Source: Flavivirga spongiicola (GTDB taxonomy: Bacteria; Bacteroidota; Bacteroidia; Flavobacteriales; Flavobacteriaceae). From it: a stretch of DNA of 64,000 bases. Positions 1-8,324 of the stretch are shown here, in pieces; position 1 is the first letter of the stretch; each line of letters starts with the position of its first letter. The stretch is from the NCBI RefSeq assembly GCF_030540825.1, contig NZ_JAUOEO010000001.1, positions 1,833,001-1,897,000 of the forward strand, written 5' to 3'. The notes below the pieces were generated by a model that saw nothing but the letters and a program-made list of their open reading frames with translations, did not search any database and was not told the DNA's origin. The position numbers and the translations under genes are program-made.

Positions 1-496
1 GCAATCTTGTCCGCTGAATTGCAGTTCCGATTAATTCACTAATGGTGTTAAGAATGGCCAATTCCTTTTCGTTTAGTTCTCGCGTTTCTTTACTAAGTAA
101 GTTCATGAGTCCTACCTTTTGGCGGTTGATTATTATAGGAATTATTGCATGAAATTTTAAACCTTTCGTACCAGTGCTAATATCCTTTAACCTTGAGCAT
201 GTAATCTCACTGATATTCATTGCCTGGTCAATATCATCAGCCAAGTATTGTTTTATACAATAGCACCAACCAGATAATCGTTCAGGGTGATTACTTAAAG
301 CAGGAGGTAAATTATAGGAAGCAGCTAGATAAACCGATTTATTATCTGGTTCTGTAAGCCAGAACCAGCCCGTTTCTATATCTAGGATTTCCACAGTCTT
401 CTCTAAAGATTTGCGAAGTGCAGAATGTAGAGAGAATTCCTTATTTAGGTGACTCGCTATTTCATATAAATGGGAAAAATAATCTTTATCGTTCAT
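1..496 (-). CDS. GAF-domain sensor protein, probably a histidine kinase (3' end outside window)
   Basis: The reading frame runs unbroken from an ATG at 496 to the left edge, giving about 165 residues. Residues 15-160 read as one GAF domain (ETGWFWLTEPDNKSVYLA, LSGWCYCIKQYL, then HAIIPIIINRQKVGLMNLLS and a closing helix ELAILNTISELIGTAIQR). In Bacteroidota such N-terminal GAF domains usually precede a LytS/NarX-type histidine kinase; the kinase part is beyond the window, so that is inferred. The gene lies downstream of the cassette array on the same strand and is probably the chromosomal flank. Confidence 0.75.
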   Translation of the reverse strand, partial: MNDKDYFSHLYEIASHLNKEFSLHSALRKSLEKTVEILDIETGWFWLTEPDNKSVYLAASYNLPPALSNHPERLSGWCYCIKQYLADDIDQAMNISEITCSRLKDISTGTKGLKFHAIIPIIINRQKVGLMNLLSKETRELNEKELAILNTISELIGTAIQRTRL

Positions 497-596
497 TATT
501 GTAAACTAAATATATAAAAAAGAGTTTAACACAACTATTAATTACATTTTTATGGTATTGTATTACTCATATAAATAAAAGGTTATTAAATGTTTG

Positions 597-732
597 TCAA
601 CGTGTTTCCTTAAGGTTTGTTGCGTGTTTTAAGCACCTAATTTAGCAAATACAACCGAATAGAAAATCCGAGCGGGGTTTCGTAAATAGGCTAGGGTTAG
701 CAATAAATTAATAGGATACGGTGTTGGCAACT
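597..732 (-). repeat. Cassette-boundary palindromic site without the conserved insert
   Basis: On the minus strand this begins GCCAACACCG and ends with an ACGTTGACA core. It shares the CTAGCCTATTTACGAAA, GATTTTCTATTCGG and TTTGCTAAATTAGG blocks with the solitary site at 55310-55437, so the two are copies of one site family. The arms are imperfect inverted repeats. It marks the downstream end of the array, just before the GAF gene. Confidence 0.7.
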
Positions 733-734
733 GG

Positions 735-874
735 CGAGTAATCTCAATAGAATTGCGTTTATTTTTTATATATGAATCAAATATAAAAAATATCTTTCGA
801 GATTGAATACTGTTCTATTTTGCCCAATATTTTCCCTGTTCGGTTTTATAGCACTCGTTACAAACGAGCGCTAG
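735..874 (+). repeat. Conserved 140-bp array repeat, copy 1
   Basis: Starts GAGTAATCTCAATAGAATTG, contains the core ATCTTTCGAGATTGAATAC at 792, and ends with the stem-loop CACTCGTTACAAACGAGCG followed by CTAG. The minus strand carries TTATATTTG (Bacteroidota -7 box TANNTTTG). It sits directly beside the palindromic site at 597-732. Eight further copies occur in the same orientation across the next 20 kb. Confidence 0.85.
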
Positions 875-898
875 GTGGCGAAACAGCTTTTCCTCCGT

Positions 899-1393
899 TT
901 AGTTTGGGGAATTTAAACCAAGTTTATTTCCTTCCGTATCTAAAAACAAAGCAAAAAACCCACTTTCATCTGCGTGAGCCGTTTTTGGAACAATGATTTT
1001 TCCTCCATTTTTTTCGACCTTATCTAGAATGGTTTGAAGATTGTCTCCACCATTAAGATAAATGGTTACTCCATCAGCCGAAGGTTTGTACCCTTCGCCT
1101 TTCATTATAACTCCTGTAACCATTTGTCCTTCGTACGGAAATATTCCCATTTCCATTCCTGGCATTTCCATTTTTTCAATGTTAATGTCCAAAATTACTT
1201 GATAAAAACTGACTGCTCGTGAAATATCCGTTGCTGGAATTTCAAAAAGGGAAATAAAACTTTTCATATCATTAGGTATTTGCTCTCGACTAGAATCTAC
1301 TTTTTGCACTTCTGAATTAGATTTATTTTGATTATCACAAGCCATAAGGCTAAAAGCAAGTATTACAGTAGCACTTAGTAAAACTCTTTTCAT
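899..1393 (-). CDS. VOC (glyoxalase/bleomycin-resistance fold) lipoprotein
   Basis: 164 residues. A lipoprotein signal peptide ends in SLMAC (Cys19), so the product is probably membrane anchored. Residues 45-162 form a VOC domain: FEIPATDISRAVSFYQVIL at the first beta-alpha unit and GFFALFLDTEGNKLGL near the C-terminus. VOC proteins bind small molecules or act as metal-dependent enzymes; the substrate is not deducible. It follows an AraC-type regulator with 74 bp between and no cassette site, so both form one unit. A second AraC-VOC unit lies at 5.9-7.3 kb. Confidence 0.8.
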   Translation of the reverse strand: MKRVLLSATVILAFSLMACDNQNKSNSEVQKVDSSREQIPNDMKSFISLFEIPATDISRAVSFYQVILDINIEKMEMPGMEMGIFPYEGQMVTGVIMKGEGYKPSADGVTIYLNGGDNLQTILDKVEKNGGKIIVPKTAHADESGFFALFLDTEGNKLGLNSPN

Positions 1394-1444
1394 TTTTTCT
1401 GTTTAAATTAATGATACGAAATTAGATTATTTGGGAAGGTTAAA

Positions 1445-1462
1445 ATTGTAAAAATGCGACAC
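1445..1462 (-). promoter_or_regulatory. Shared spacer motif ATTGTAAAAATGCGACA between AraC and VOC genes
   Basis: A nearly identical motif (ATTGTAAAAATCGGACA) occurs at 6427-6444 in the same place of the second AraC-VOC unit, although the surrounding sequences differ. It may be an operator for the adjacent regulators; this is inference from conservation of two copies only. Confidence 0.4.
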
Positions 1463-1467
1463 TCAAT

Positions 1468-2283
1468 CTATTTGTAGAAAAGGGTAGAAAGGGTCATATT
1501 TTCATTTTCTAAAAACTCTTTTGGGTTCGTTCCCGTGAACTCCTTAAAGTCTTTAATAAAGTGTGCTTGGTCGTAATATTCACTTTCGTAAGCGATATTA
1601 GTTAGGCTTTCTGCTTCTTTGTTAAGCAACATTTTTAATGCGGTTTGTAGTCGAATTAATTTACCTAATTGTTTTGGGCTCACTCCAATTTGTTTTGCAA
1701 ACTTTCTCTCAAGTTGTCTTCTTTTGGTCAAGTCATCTTTAAGAATCGTTTTTATCGGTGCGTTTCCGTTTGTTGATAAAAGTACGTTAACGGTTGTTTT
1801 TACAATATTCTCGACGGTTGATTTGTCGTTTAACCTTTCTAAGAGAAATTTTTCTATGATCTCTATTCTTTGTTTAACGTCTTTCGCTAGGATTATTTTT
1901 TGTTCTAGTTCCTTGGCGATTTTTTCCTCAAACAATAATTCTAATGGTGTTTCTTTATTAGCTAAGTTTTTAATTGGTTCAGCTACAAAATTGGCAAATC
2001 CGTATGGGTAAAATCGGATTGCGAATGTATTCACGTATCCTGTTGGTTCGATATAAAATGGCTCAATGGTTTGTCCAAGCACCATTGCACGAGGTTGTAG
2101 GATAAATTCATCTTCTGAAGTATATCGCTTTATATCGTCCCCAAGAATAAAAGCCATTTCAATACAACCGTCGGGAACAATCCGTTGTTTTTTCGAATCA
2201 TTATCAGCAGGAACTTCTAAAGTCCAATAACAGTTAATAAGCGATTCTAAATCTGGATGAGGCTGAAATGTCTGATAATTCAT
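1468..2283 (-). CDS. AraC family transcriptional regulator (DUF6597-type N-terminus)
   Basis: 271 residues. The N-terminal half begins FQPHPDLESLINCYWTLEVP, typical of the DUF6597 sensor region of AraC proteins, and contains VPDGCIEMAFILGD. Residues about 185-262 hold two helix-turn-helix motifs (RRQLERKFAKQIGVSPKQLG; IAYESEYYDQAHFIKDFKEF) with the NPKEF ending. It probably controls the VOC gene 74 bp downstream. The unit begins right after the palindromic site at 2310-2440. Confidence 0.88.
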   Translation of the reverse strand: MNYQTFQPHPDLESLINCYWTLEVPADNDSKKQRIVPDGCIEMAFILGDDIKRYTSEDEFILQPRAMVLGQTIEPFYIEPTGYVNTFAIRFYPYGFANFVAEPIKNLANKETPLELLFEEKIAKELEQKIILAKDVKQRIEIIEKFLLERLNDKSTVENIVKTTVNVLLSTNGNAPIKTILKDDLTKRRQLERKFAKQIGVSPKQLGKLIRLQTALKMLLNKEAESLTNIAYESEYYDQAHFIKDFKEFTGTNPKEFLENENMTLSTLFYK

Positions 2284-2309
2284 TAACAGTTCGTTTTTTT
2301 CTTAGTGAC

Positions 2310-2440
2310 GCACAACGGTCTATAACCGTCAGTTACGGGTTTTAAGTTACTATTTTTCGGTTAAGCGTTGCTTTTAGAATTCCGAATGGATTCTGATGTA
2401 GTCGAATCCGTCGTAATTCCGGTTATATATTGTTGGCAAC
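2310..2440 (-). repeat. Cassette-boundary palindromic site
   Basis: Plus strand starts GCACAACGGTCTATAACCG and ends CGGTTATATATTGTTGGCAAC; the arms pair over TATAACCG and TTACG with an additional central inverted repeat (GAATTCCGAATGGATTC region). Ends GCCAAC and GTTGTGC resemble integron attC R cores. This copy lacks the 140-bp conserved insert. Confidence 0.7.
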
Positions 2441-2445
2441 TGGCA

Positions 2446-3435
2446 TTATTCCATTATTTCTGTTAATTTTTGTTTCAACTTTTCTCCTCTTAAATCTCTT
2501 CCAATTATTGTTCCGTTTTCGGCAATTAGAAAATTGTCAGGAATTCCATTAATTCCATAAATTAATGAAGCTTCGTTTGCTTGTCCTTTTAAATCACTTA
2601 CATGGAGCCAATTTAAACTGTCTTTTTCGATAGCACTAATCCAACTTTTCTTATCCTCGTCCAAAGAAACTGCAATTATTTCAAATCCTTTGGGTTTGAA
2701 TTTCTCATAAGTTTTTACAAGATTCGGGTTTTCCTTTCGACAAGGACCACACCACGAAGACCAAAATTCAAGAAGAACGGTTTTTCCTTTAATGTCAGAC
2801 AGTTTTATAGAATTGCCATTGGGGTCTGCCATTTCAAAATCAGCAAATTGTTCTCCAATTTTTGGATCTTTATTTAGCTCAATATACCTTGCGATTTTTT
2901 GACCATAGTTTGATTCTCTAATTTCTTTTGGAAAACGATTGAATAGATTGGTGGTTTTTTCTTTTCCCCAAGTTGTCGAATAAACGGAAAGTATTTGTGC
3001 ACTAACTATGCTATTGGGATTGTCCTTTACAAAATTCATTTCCATTTTCAAACTTTCTTGTCTAGGAATAGTGTCGGAAATAGGATATAAGGTTTGGCTT
3101 AAATTCTCTGATTCCGAACCTAAAACTTTTGCATTTATAAAACTCGTTTTAGATGCATCGAAAGTCATTGCCGAATTTTCTAGCCACAGAACTCTACGCT
3201 CAAACCAATCAGGTGTTCGTAATGTCCCTATAGTCGGTGTTTTTGATAACTTGGTTTTAAAATAAAAGGTATTATCCTTAACCATACTAGAATCAATAAC
3301 CTCATCAGTCATCAAAAAGAGATAAGTGCCATTTTCTATTCCATTTGTTTTTCCGCTTAATGAGAATTCCGCTGTTTGTTTTTCATTGCAAGAAATGACT
3401 AATAATGCTATTATGCCTAGAATTATTCTTTTCAT
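2446..3435 (-). CDS. TlpA-like thiol-disulfide lipoprotein with DUF4369 N-terminal domain
   Basis: The reading frame opens at 3462, but the ATG at 3435 gives a proper lipoprotein signal (MKRIILGIIALLVISC) and is preferred: 329 residues. An N-terminal DUF4369-like region (AEFSLSGKTNGIENGTYLFL) is followed by an AhpC/TSA-thioredoxin domain with the active site SSWCGPCRKEN near residue 225. Family members reduce disulfides or support cytochrome c maturation and stress tolerance in the envelope. The gene is a one-gene cassette between sites at 2310-2440 and 3455-3598. Confidence 0.88.
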   Translation of the reverse strand: MKRIILGIIALLVISCNEKQTAEFSLSGKTNGIENGTYLFLMTDEVIDSSMVKDNTFYFKTKLSKTPTIGTLRTPDWFERRVLWLENSAMTFDASKTSFINAKVLGSESENLSQTLYPISDTIPRQESLKMEMNFVKDNPNSIVSAQILSVYSTTWGKEKTTNLFNRFPKEIRESNYGQKIARYIELNKDPKIGEQFADFEMADPNGNSIKLSDIKGKTVLLEFWSSWCGPCRKENPNLVKTYEKFKPKGFEIIAVSLDEDKKSWISAIEKDSLNWLHVSDLKGQANEASLIYGINGIPDNFLIAENGTIIGRDLRGEKLKQKLTEIME

Positions 3436-3454
3436 CTGTTGTTTGTCTTTGCTT

Positions 3455-3598
3455 GTTGCCAACTATTATATACACATCTTATTTAGAGGAGTAATCTCAG
3501 TAGAGCTGCGTTTATTTTATATATGAATCAAATATAAAAAATATCTTTCGAGATTGAATACTGTACTATTTTACCTAATAGTTACAAACTAGCACTAG
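3455..3598 (+). repeat. Cassette-boundary site with conserved repeat, copy 2 (internally deleted)
   Basis: Opens GTTGCCAACTATTATATAC next to the TlpA gene, then GAGTAATCTCAGTAGAG, the core at 3542, and a shortened end lacking the TTTTCCTTGTTCGG block found in other copies. AAATATAA (minus-strand TTATATTT box) is kept. The distal palindromic arm is not evident. Confidence 0.75.
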
Positions 3599-3613
3599 GA
3601 GATACCAGCTGAC

Positions 3614-4813
3614 TTATAATTTAATTTCATATTCTTCTAACTTTCTCCATATATCAACAAACTCCTTTATTCCCTCTTTTTTAAGTTCCGTATTAATTAT
3701 CAAAAGTTTTCCGATTTTAGTTTTTGTATTGAAAAACATATGTGTTACTATTCCTGGGTCTCCACCAGTATGGCCCATTTGTCCATGCGAAGACATTCCC
3801 ATAAAAACACCCATATTGTATTCATCGTTATAAATACTTTCATTTCTTTCGATATAATTTGTATCAGTCAACTGAGTCTTAAATAGCTCCATATAACTTT
3901 GTTTACTTAATATTTTACCAGTTCCACTATAACCTCTAATTAATTCAACTAAATACGTTCCTAAATCAGTTGATGAAGTAATTAAACCTCCATCTGGATA
4001 ATTGACCAATTGATAAAATGCGAATTCGGTTTCTTTGTTAAGATATAGTTTAGAGTGTTTTGAAAAGTCTATCTCAGTAAAGGACCAACCAGAATTGGAC
4101 ATTCCCAAAGGTGTAAGAATATGTTCGTTGGTAAATTGGTTAAATGGTTGGTTTGTAGCATTTTCAATTATCAAAGCGGCCAACCCTGAAGCAATGTTTG
4201 AGTATTTAAATATTGCTCCTGGTTTTGTCTTTAAAAAACTATTTTTTTTATACCATTTCCCCTCTTCACTTAGAATACTTTCTAAAAACACATTCAGTTT
4301 CATCATTTCATCTGGTGAACGAAAATTGCTATTTACCTTAGCTCTACCATTATTGCTTTTCATCAAAACATACCCGTTCTTTTCATTTCTTGATTTTACC
4401 TTAATACTTGAAGTATGAGTTGCTAGATGTCGTATTGTAATTTGCTCATTGGGAAAATATGGATTATTTACATTGAAGGGCAAGTGTTTGTTTATAGGGT
4501 CGTCTAAGTTCAGTTTTCCCAGTTCCTGAGCTTTTAGCAATGCTATGCCAATAAAAGTTTTAGAAATGGATGCTATGCTTTGAATTGTATTCTCAGTGTA
4601 TTTTTTGTTTGCCTTAACATCAGCATATCCAAGTCCTTTTTTATATAATATTCCATCCTGGTTTACAATAGCTACTGAGAATCCGTTGATATATCCTCTT
4701 GAACATATTTTCTCAAGTTCTGTAGTCAGTTTTCCTGAGATAGAATCATTTGTTTGACAGTAGACTGAGCTTACAAGAATATTCAAGATTAATATTATAA
4801 TTAAATTCTTCAT
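3614..4813 (-). CDS. Class C beta-lactamase-like serine hydrolase, secreted
   Basis: 399 residues with a cleavable signal peptide (about 1-19). The catalytic SxxK is in SIASISKTFIG (near residue 80), the YxN motif is FKYSNIASG (near 205) and the third box is HTGGDPG (near 350). This is the PF00144 fold of esterases, D-aminopeptidases and penicillin-binding-like enzymes; the substrate cannot be told. Single gene between two copies of the array repeat. Confidence 0.88.
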   Translation of the reverse strand: MKNLIIILILNILVSSVYCQTNDSISGKLTTELEKICSRGYINGFSVAIVNQDGILYKKGLGYADVKANKKYTENTIQSIASISKTFIGIALLKAQELGKLNLDDPINKHLPFNVNNPYFPNEQITIRHLATHTSSIKVKSRNEKNGYVLMKSNNGRAKVNSNFRSPDEMMKLNVFLESILSEEGKWYKKNSFLKTKPGAIFKYSNIASGLAALIIENATNQPFNQFTNEHILTPLGMSNSGWSFTEIDFSKHSKLYLNKETEFAFYQLVNYPDGGLITSSTDLGTYLVELIRGYSGTGKILSKQSYMELFKTQLTDTNYIERNESIYNDEYNMGVFMGMSSHGQMGHTGGDPGIVTHMFFNTKTKIGKLLIINTELKKEGIKEFVDIWRKLEEYEIKL

Positions 4814-4836
4814 TTACACTGTGGGTTTTGCTTGCT

Positions 4837-5037
4837 GCTAACTTTTGAATAAACACCATGTTGCGTTTATTTTTTACACACGAATCAAATATAAGAAATA
4901 TCTTTCGAGATTGAATACTGTATTATTTTGCCCAATATTTTCCTTGTTCGGTTTTATAACACTCGTTACAAACGAGCGCTAGCAGGGGAATAGCGACTTG
5001 AGTTAAATTCTAAGTCGCTATTACTTATATACGTTGC
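4837..5037 (+). repeat. Cassette-boundary site with conserved repeat, copy 3
   Basis: From GCTAAC at 4837 through AATAAACACCATGTTGCG, core at 4900, stem-loop CTCGTTACAAACGAG, and then a strong hairpin (AATAGCGACTTGAG pairing with CTAAGTCGCTATT) ending ACTTATATACGTTGC. It shows the composite build: the conserved segment on the side of the next gene start and a variable palindromic arm on the side of the previous gene stop. Confidence 0.8.
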
Positions 5038-5051
5038 AAAACATTTTTTAT

Positions 5052-5399
5052 TCAATTCTTCTTTCTAAATACTTTTCCAATTAATTCAATTAGAGAGTAT
5101 TTACTTTTTATATTCTGATTCTTTTTAGTTTGCCCATTTTTAGAATAAACAAGTATATTATCATCTCCGTTATTCGAGCCAAATCTGCCAGCGTCAAAGT
5201 CCAAATGAATCGCTCCACATTCACAATTCCAATAATCATTATGTGATGCTATCATTTCACTTCCACATTCTACACATTTGTATATTATATTTTCACTTCT
5301 ACTCCAACCAAGTCCATTTCCTGAAGCCTTTGGACCTCTTCCAAGGAATTTCATTCCTTTAATTTCTAAATCAAACTTCGGTTGGATTAATTTACTCAT
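5052..5399 (-). CDS. Small protein with zinc-ribbon-like cysteines
   Basis: 115 residues, not recognised as a named family. Four cysteines are arranged CVEC (about residue 45) and CEC (about 62) around SEMIASHNDYWN, suggesting a small zinc ribbon. The rest is charged and soluble, with no signal peptide. It is the second gene of a pair, 44 bp after the 86-residue gene, in a unit that starts at the TATGCGTACC palindrome. Confidence 0.6.
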   Translation of the reverse strand: MSKLIQPKFDLEIKGMKFLGRGPKASGNGLGWSRSENIIYKCVECGSEMIASHNDYWNCECGAIHLDFDAGRFGSNNGDDNILVYSKNGQTKKNQNIKSKYSLIELIGKVFRKKN

Positions 5400-5443
5400 A
5401 TTTTAATTTTTCCTAATGTTTTGAAATTTTTGTGATAATTATT

Positions 5444-5704
5444 TTATGCAAGATGTTTTATCTTTTCTTTGAAGTGAATTTTGTCATCGGTTGATTTTGC
5501 TTGAAGCCAATATAATGGCTTTTTAGAGAATGAAAAGTCAGGATGATTTATTACTTCATCATAATTCATAACGGTCAAATCCTTTTTCTTTAAAATAACT
5601 TCTATAAATTCATTTGGGTCTAGAAAAAAATCTGCATTCAGACTATAAGTTACAGTTTCCTTGTCCTCTTTTATTTTAATTGCTTTGTAATGGAAAGCTG
5701 TCAT
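5444..5704 (-). CDS. Hypothetical small soluble protein
   Basis: 86 residues, unknown. Predominantly beta-rich and charged (MTAFHYKAIKIKEDKETV start), no signal peptide or membrane segment. Its ATG lies 21 bp after the GGTTGTAAAAC end of the palindrome at 5725-5760, which is the position of a first cassette gene. Co-transcription with the zinc-ribbon-like gene is likely. Confidence 0.6.
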   Translation of the reverse strand: MTAFHYKAIKIKEDKETVTYSLNADFFLDPNEFIEVILKKKDLTVMNYDEVINHPDFSFSKKPLYWLQAKSTDDKIHFKEKIKHLA

Positions 5705-5724
5705 TGCTCAAATGTTTTACAACC

Positions 5725-5760
5725 AATGGATATATGCGTACCGGTACGCATATATCCATT
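5725..5760. repeat. Perfect 36-bp palindrome, possible attI-like or recombinase site
   Basis: A perfect inverted repeat centred on TATGCGTACCGGTACGCATA, extended by ATCCATT arms. On the minus strand it lies between the remnant recombinase end (5773-5815) and GGTTGTAAAAC just before the next gene. A diverged copy is at 14918-14939 in exactly the same context. Confidence 0.8.
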
Positions 5761-5772
5761 TTATTGGGACTA

Positions 5773-5815
5773 CTAATCTAGTTGATTTTTAATTATTTTG
5801 AAAGTGTTTATTGCA
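5773..5815 (-). pseudogene. Short remnant of tyrosine recombinase 3' end, copy 2
   Basis: Minus strand reads F-Q-N then, after one extra base, I-K-N-Q-L-D-stop. The same nine residues, with the same extra base, end the longer remnant at 14959-15098. NIKxPLD is the usual last motif of flavobacterial XerC/IntI-like recombinases. Upstream sequence to 5880 is further decayed. A hairpin CTAGGAAAACCTAG follows at 5907-5920. Confidence 0.5.
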
Positions 5816-5928
5816 ACATAATTAAATGTAAGGAACCTAGAAAAGTTTCTACATATCTGTAAAAGCTTTTTATTTTTTTACTCTTCCCTGCCGACTCGGA
5901 GCGCCACTAGGAAAACCTAGCGGGGGCT

Positions 5929-6378
5929 TTATTCTTCGGGTTTTGTATAAGTCACTATGTCAATTCCAATTCCATTTGGGTCTTTGATTGCAAAATGTCT
6001 GTCTCCCCAAGGTTCGTCTCGGATTTCAATTTCGATTGGAATACCTTTGTCTTTTAGCTGTTTGTAAACTTCATCTACGTTCTCAACTTCAATAGTTAAA
6101 TAAACACCTTTTCCATTAAATGCTGACTTAAAAATAGGTTTTTGGCTTGGATGGTTCGGTTGCAGAAAACTGATTTCAGCCGAATTGTGAGGTGTGTGAA
6201 GTAATAGATAAAATTCGTTTTCAAAACTTACTCCAAAATCCAGAACTTCCCCATAGAATTTCTTGGTTTCCTGTAATTTTTCTGTAATTATTCCTGCGTT
6301 AAGTTTCATTTTGTTTATTGTTTGTGCATTAGTCCAACCTACTGTTAGAACAAATGCGGTTAATAATAATGCTTTCAT
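5929..6378 (-). CDS. VOC-family protein with signal peptide
   Basis: The frame is open from 6444, but ATG at 6378 gives a signal peptide (MKALLLTAFVLTVGWTNAQ) and is chosen: 149 residues. One VOC domain spans residues 25-145 (AGIITEKLQETKKFYGEVLD; WGDRHFAIKDPNGIGIDIV). Likely secreted or periplasmic; ligand unknown. It follows an AraC regulator, mirroring the unit at 0.9-2.3 kb, but the two VOC proteins are only distantly alike. Confidence 0.82.
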   Translation of the reverse strand: MKALLLTAFVLTVGWTNAQTINKMKLNAGIITEKLQETKKFYGEVLDFGVSFENEFYLLLHTPHNSAEISFLQPNHPSQKPIFKSAFNGKGVYLTIEVENVDEVYKQLKDKGIPIEIEIRDEPWGDRHFAIKDPNGIGIDIVTYTKPEE

Positions 6379-6426
6379 TGTGAATGTATTTGTTGCTACA
6401 AATTTAAATTGACAATAAACCGAGGC

Positions 6427-6444
6427 ATTGTAAAAATCGGACAA
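6427..6444 (-). promoter_or_regulatory. Shared spacer motif ATTGTAAAAATCGGACA, second copy
   Basis: Located between the AraC stop and the VOC start, matching the motif at 1445-1462 in all but two or three positions. Candidate operator; inferred only from this pairwise conservation. Confidence 0.4.
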
Positions 6445-6446
6445 AC

Positions 6447-7259
6447 TTAATGGAAGGCCTCTGAAGGTGTTATCCCGTAATATGTTTTGAAATTTTTAAT
6501 GAAGTGAGCTTGGTCAAAAAATCCAACATCAAAGTACAGTTTGTTTTCTTTTAGACTTTGTTTTGAAGGTTTTGCATTTAAAATATGCTGAAAACGTACA
6601 ACATTACTAAACGATTTTGTTGTTGTGCCGATATAAAAGTTGAAAATTCTGCGAAGTTGTCTTGGGCTTAATCCTGTATTAATATCTTTTTCAATATCCA
6701 AATATCCGTTTTTTTGGAATATCAGATTTAGAGCATCTAAAAAACGGTGGTCGTGACGAATATTTTGATTTTTTGAAAACCCGATTATTTTCTCGTTCAG
6801 AGTTTTTGTAATTGTATTAAATGAATCCGAAGGTTTGATTACTGAATTAATCCACTCGGAAAAGTTGGGTAAAATTTTGTTTAGTTCTTGAGATTGATTA
6901 CTCAAAGTTTTGGCATCTACATTGAACAAGATTGGAAACGCAGAAGGCAAAAACCGAATTCCGATATAGTCAAATTCTTTTCCAAGCGGGAATTGAGTGT
7001 ACTTTCTGAAAAATCCCATTACAAAGTTCTCATTCGGTTGTTTATGGTCAAAAAATATATCGATACAGCCATCAGATACCACTCGGTAATTGTAATCTTG
7101 GTTTAAAGGTTGTTGTGTTTTAAGTTGCCAAAAGCAGTAAATATAGTTTTCAATTTCTTTATTTGGTAGGGTTTCTTGATAGCTTATTTCGTTATCGTTA
7201 GCCGAAACTGCTGGTTGAATTGGTTTGTAATATTCTCTTATGATTTTCAGTTCATCCAC
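6447..7259 (-). CDS. AraC family transcriptional regulator
   Basis: 270 residues. The N-terminal sensor half contains NKEIENYIYCFWQLKTQQP and VVSDGCIDIFFD, the same fold as in the regulator at 1468-2283. The C-terminal HTH_18 region includes GLSPRQLRRIFNFYIGTTTK and VGFFDQAHFIKNFKTYYGIT. Presumably regulates the VOC gene 68 bp downstream. The start lies 20 bp from the GCACAAC core of the next site. Confidence 0.87.
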   Translation of the reverse strand: MDELKIIREYYKPIQPAVSANDNEISYQETLPNKEIENYIYCFWQLKTQQPLNQDYNYRVVSDGCIDIFFDHKQPNENFVMGFFRKYTQFPLGKEFDYIGIRFLPSAFPILFNVDAKTLSNQSQELNKILPNFSEWINSVIKPSDSFNTITKTLNEKIIGFSKNQNIRHDHRFLDALNLIFQKNGYLDIEKDINTGLSPRQLRRIFNFYIGTTTKSFSNVVRFQHILNAKPSKQSLKENKLYFDVGFFDQAHFIKNFKTYYGITPSEAFH

Positions 7260-7278
7260 TGCAATTTTTTCGCATTAT

Positions 7279-7518
7279 GCACAACTATTGAATAAACACA
7301 ATCTTGTGTTTATTACCCTAAATCGGCTGAGTAAACGCAACCCTATTGCCTTTATTTTTTATATACACTAACAAATATAAAAATATCTTTCGAGATTGAA
7401 TACTGTACTATTTTGCCTAATATTTTCCTTGTGGTTTTATTGCACTCGTAACAAACGAGCGCTAGCCTTTAGGTTAACACTTACCATGCTCAAGCAATCA
7501 CTTATAGTATTGTTGTAC
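7279..7518 (+). repeat. Cassette-boundary site with conserved repeat, copy 4 (full length)
   Basis: Runs from GCACAACTATTGAATAAAC through two internal palindromes (AATAAACACAATCTTGTGTTTATT type; GAGTAAACGCAACCC type), the core at 7384, the CTCGTAACAAACGAG stem-loop, and a variable arm CAATCACTTATAGTATTGTTGTAC. Outer ends pair GCACAACTAT with ATAGTattGTTGTAC. About 240 bp. Confidence 0.85.
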
Positions 7519-7525
7519 ATAGTAT

Positions 7526-8308
7526 TTATTTCGCTAATTCTATTTGAAATTTTGTAGCATCAAATGCCATTTTTAATCCTCTAAGGTTAGGCTCACCTTT
7601 ATTGGTTTCAAATAATTCATTTAGATATTCGGTTTGCTTAGTTACATTCTCATTATCTTTTTGGAAAATTTGATATTTTAATAGAAGTAAATTAGCCATA
7701 ATCTTATCTGACGCACTTAAATCACTTTCATTTATAATTTCATCTAATGTACTTTTTATCAGAGTATCATTTTCGGATAGTTCATCGAACAGATATGCAT
7801 TGGCCAAGTCGGATTTATTCATACTTGAATAATCATTCTGATTAGACATATCTTTTCTGTAGGTCATTTTGTTTCCATTTAGAAAATACCACCTCGTGTA
7901 AGAGTCATTTTCTATTTTAATTTCCTTTTCAAACTCCTTTTTCTTTACACTCCAGTTTGTGAAAGCAATTAAAAGCTCGGTTCCATCATCTTTCTTTAAA
8001 ATTGCAAATCGGATTAAGTAATTTCTTTTTCCGGGTTTTTCAATTTCAATGTCTAATTTGTTATTTACTGAAACATATTTTTTAAGAGCTTTTAGAACTA
8101 AGGAAACATCTTCAGAATTTGCTTCAGGAAACAGATTTTCTCTTAAAAACAAGTCGATGTATAAATAATGAGTTAAATAAAAATCATCCATTTTCAGATA
8201 ATTAGACTCACTTAAATTGTCTGATTTAATATTTATTTTTTCAGATTGAGCATATCCAAAATTTGTGAATATTGCTAAAAGTAAAAGTGTGATTATTTTT
8301 CTTTTCAT
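7526..8308 (-). CDS. Secreted hypothetical protein
   Basis: 260 residues with a signal peptide (MKRKIITLLLLAIFTNFGYAQ). The mature part is charged, alpha/beta, without recognisable motifs; a C-terminal helical stretch (LLLLKYQIFQKDNENVTKQT) resembles a helical hairpin. No family recognised. A single-gene cassette between the site at 7279-7518 and that at 8325-8457. Confidence 0.65.
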   Translation of the reverse strand: MKRKIITLLLLAIFTNFGYAQSEKINIKSDNLSESNYLKMDDFYLTHYLYIDLFLRENLFPEANSEDVSLVLKALKKYVSVNNKLDIEIEKPGKRNYLIRFAILKKDDGTELLIAFTNWSVKKKEFEKEIKIENDSYTRWYFLNGNKMTYRKDMSNQNDYSSMNKSDLANAYLFDELSENDTLIKSTLDEIINESDLSASDKIMANLLLLKYQIFQKDNENVTKQTEYLNELFETNKGEPNLRGLKMAFDATKFQIELAK

Positions 8309-8324
8309 TCTATTGGTTTATATT

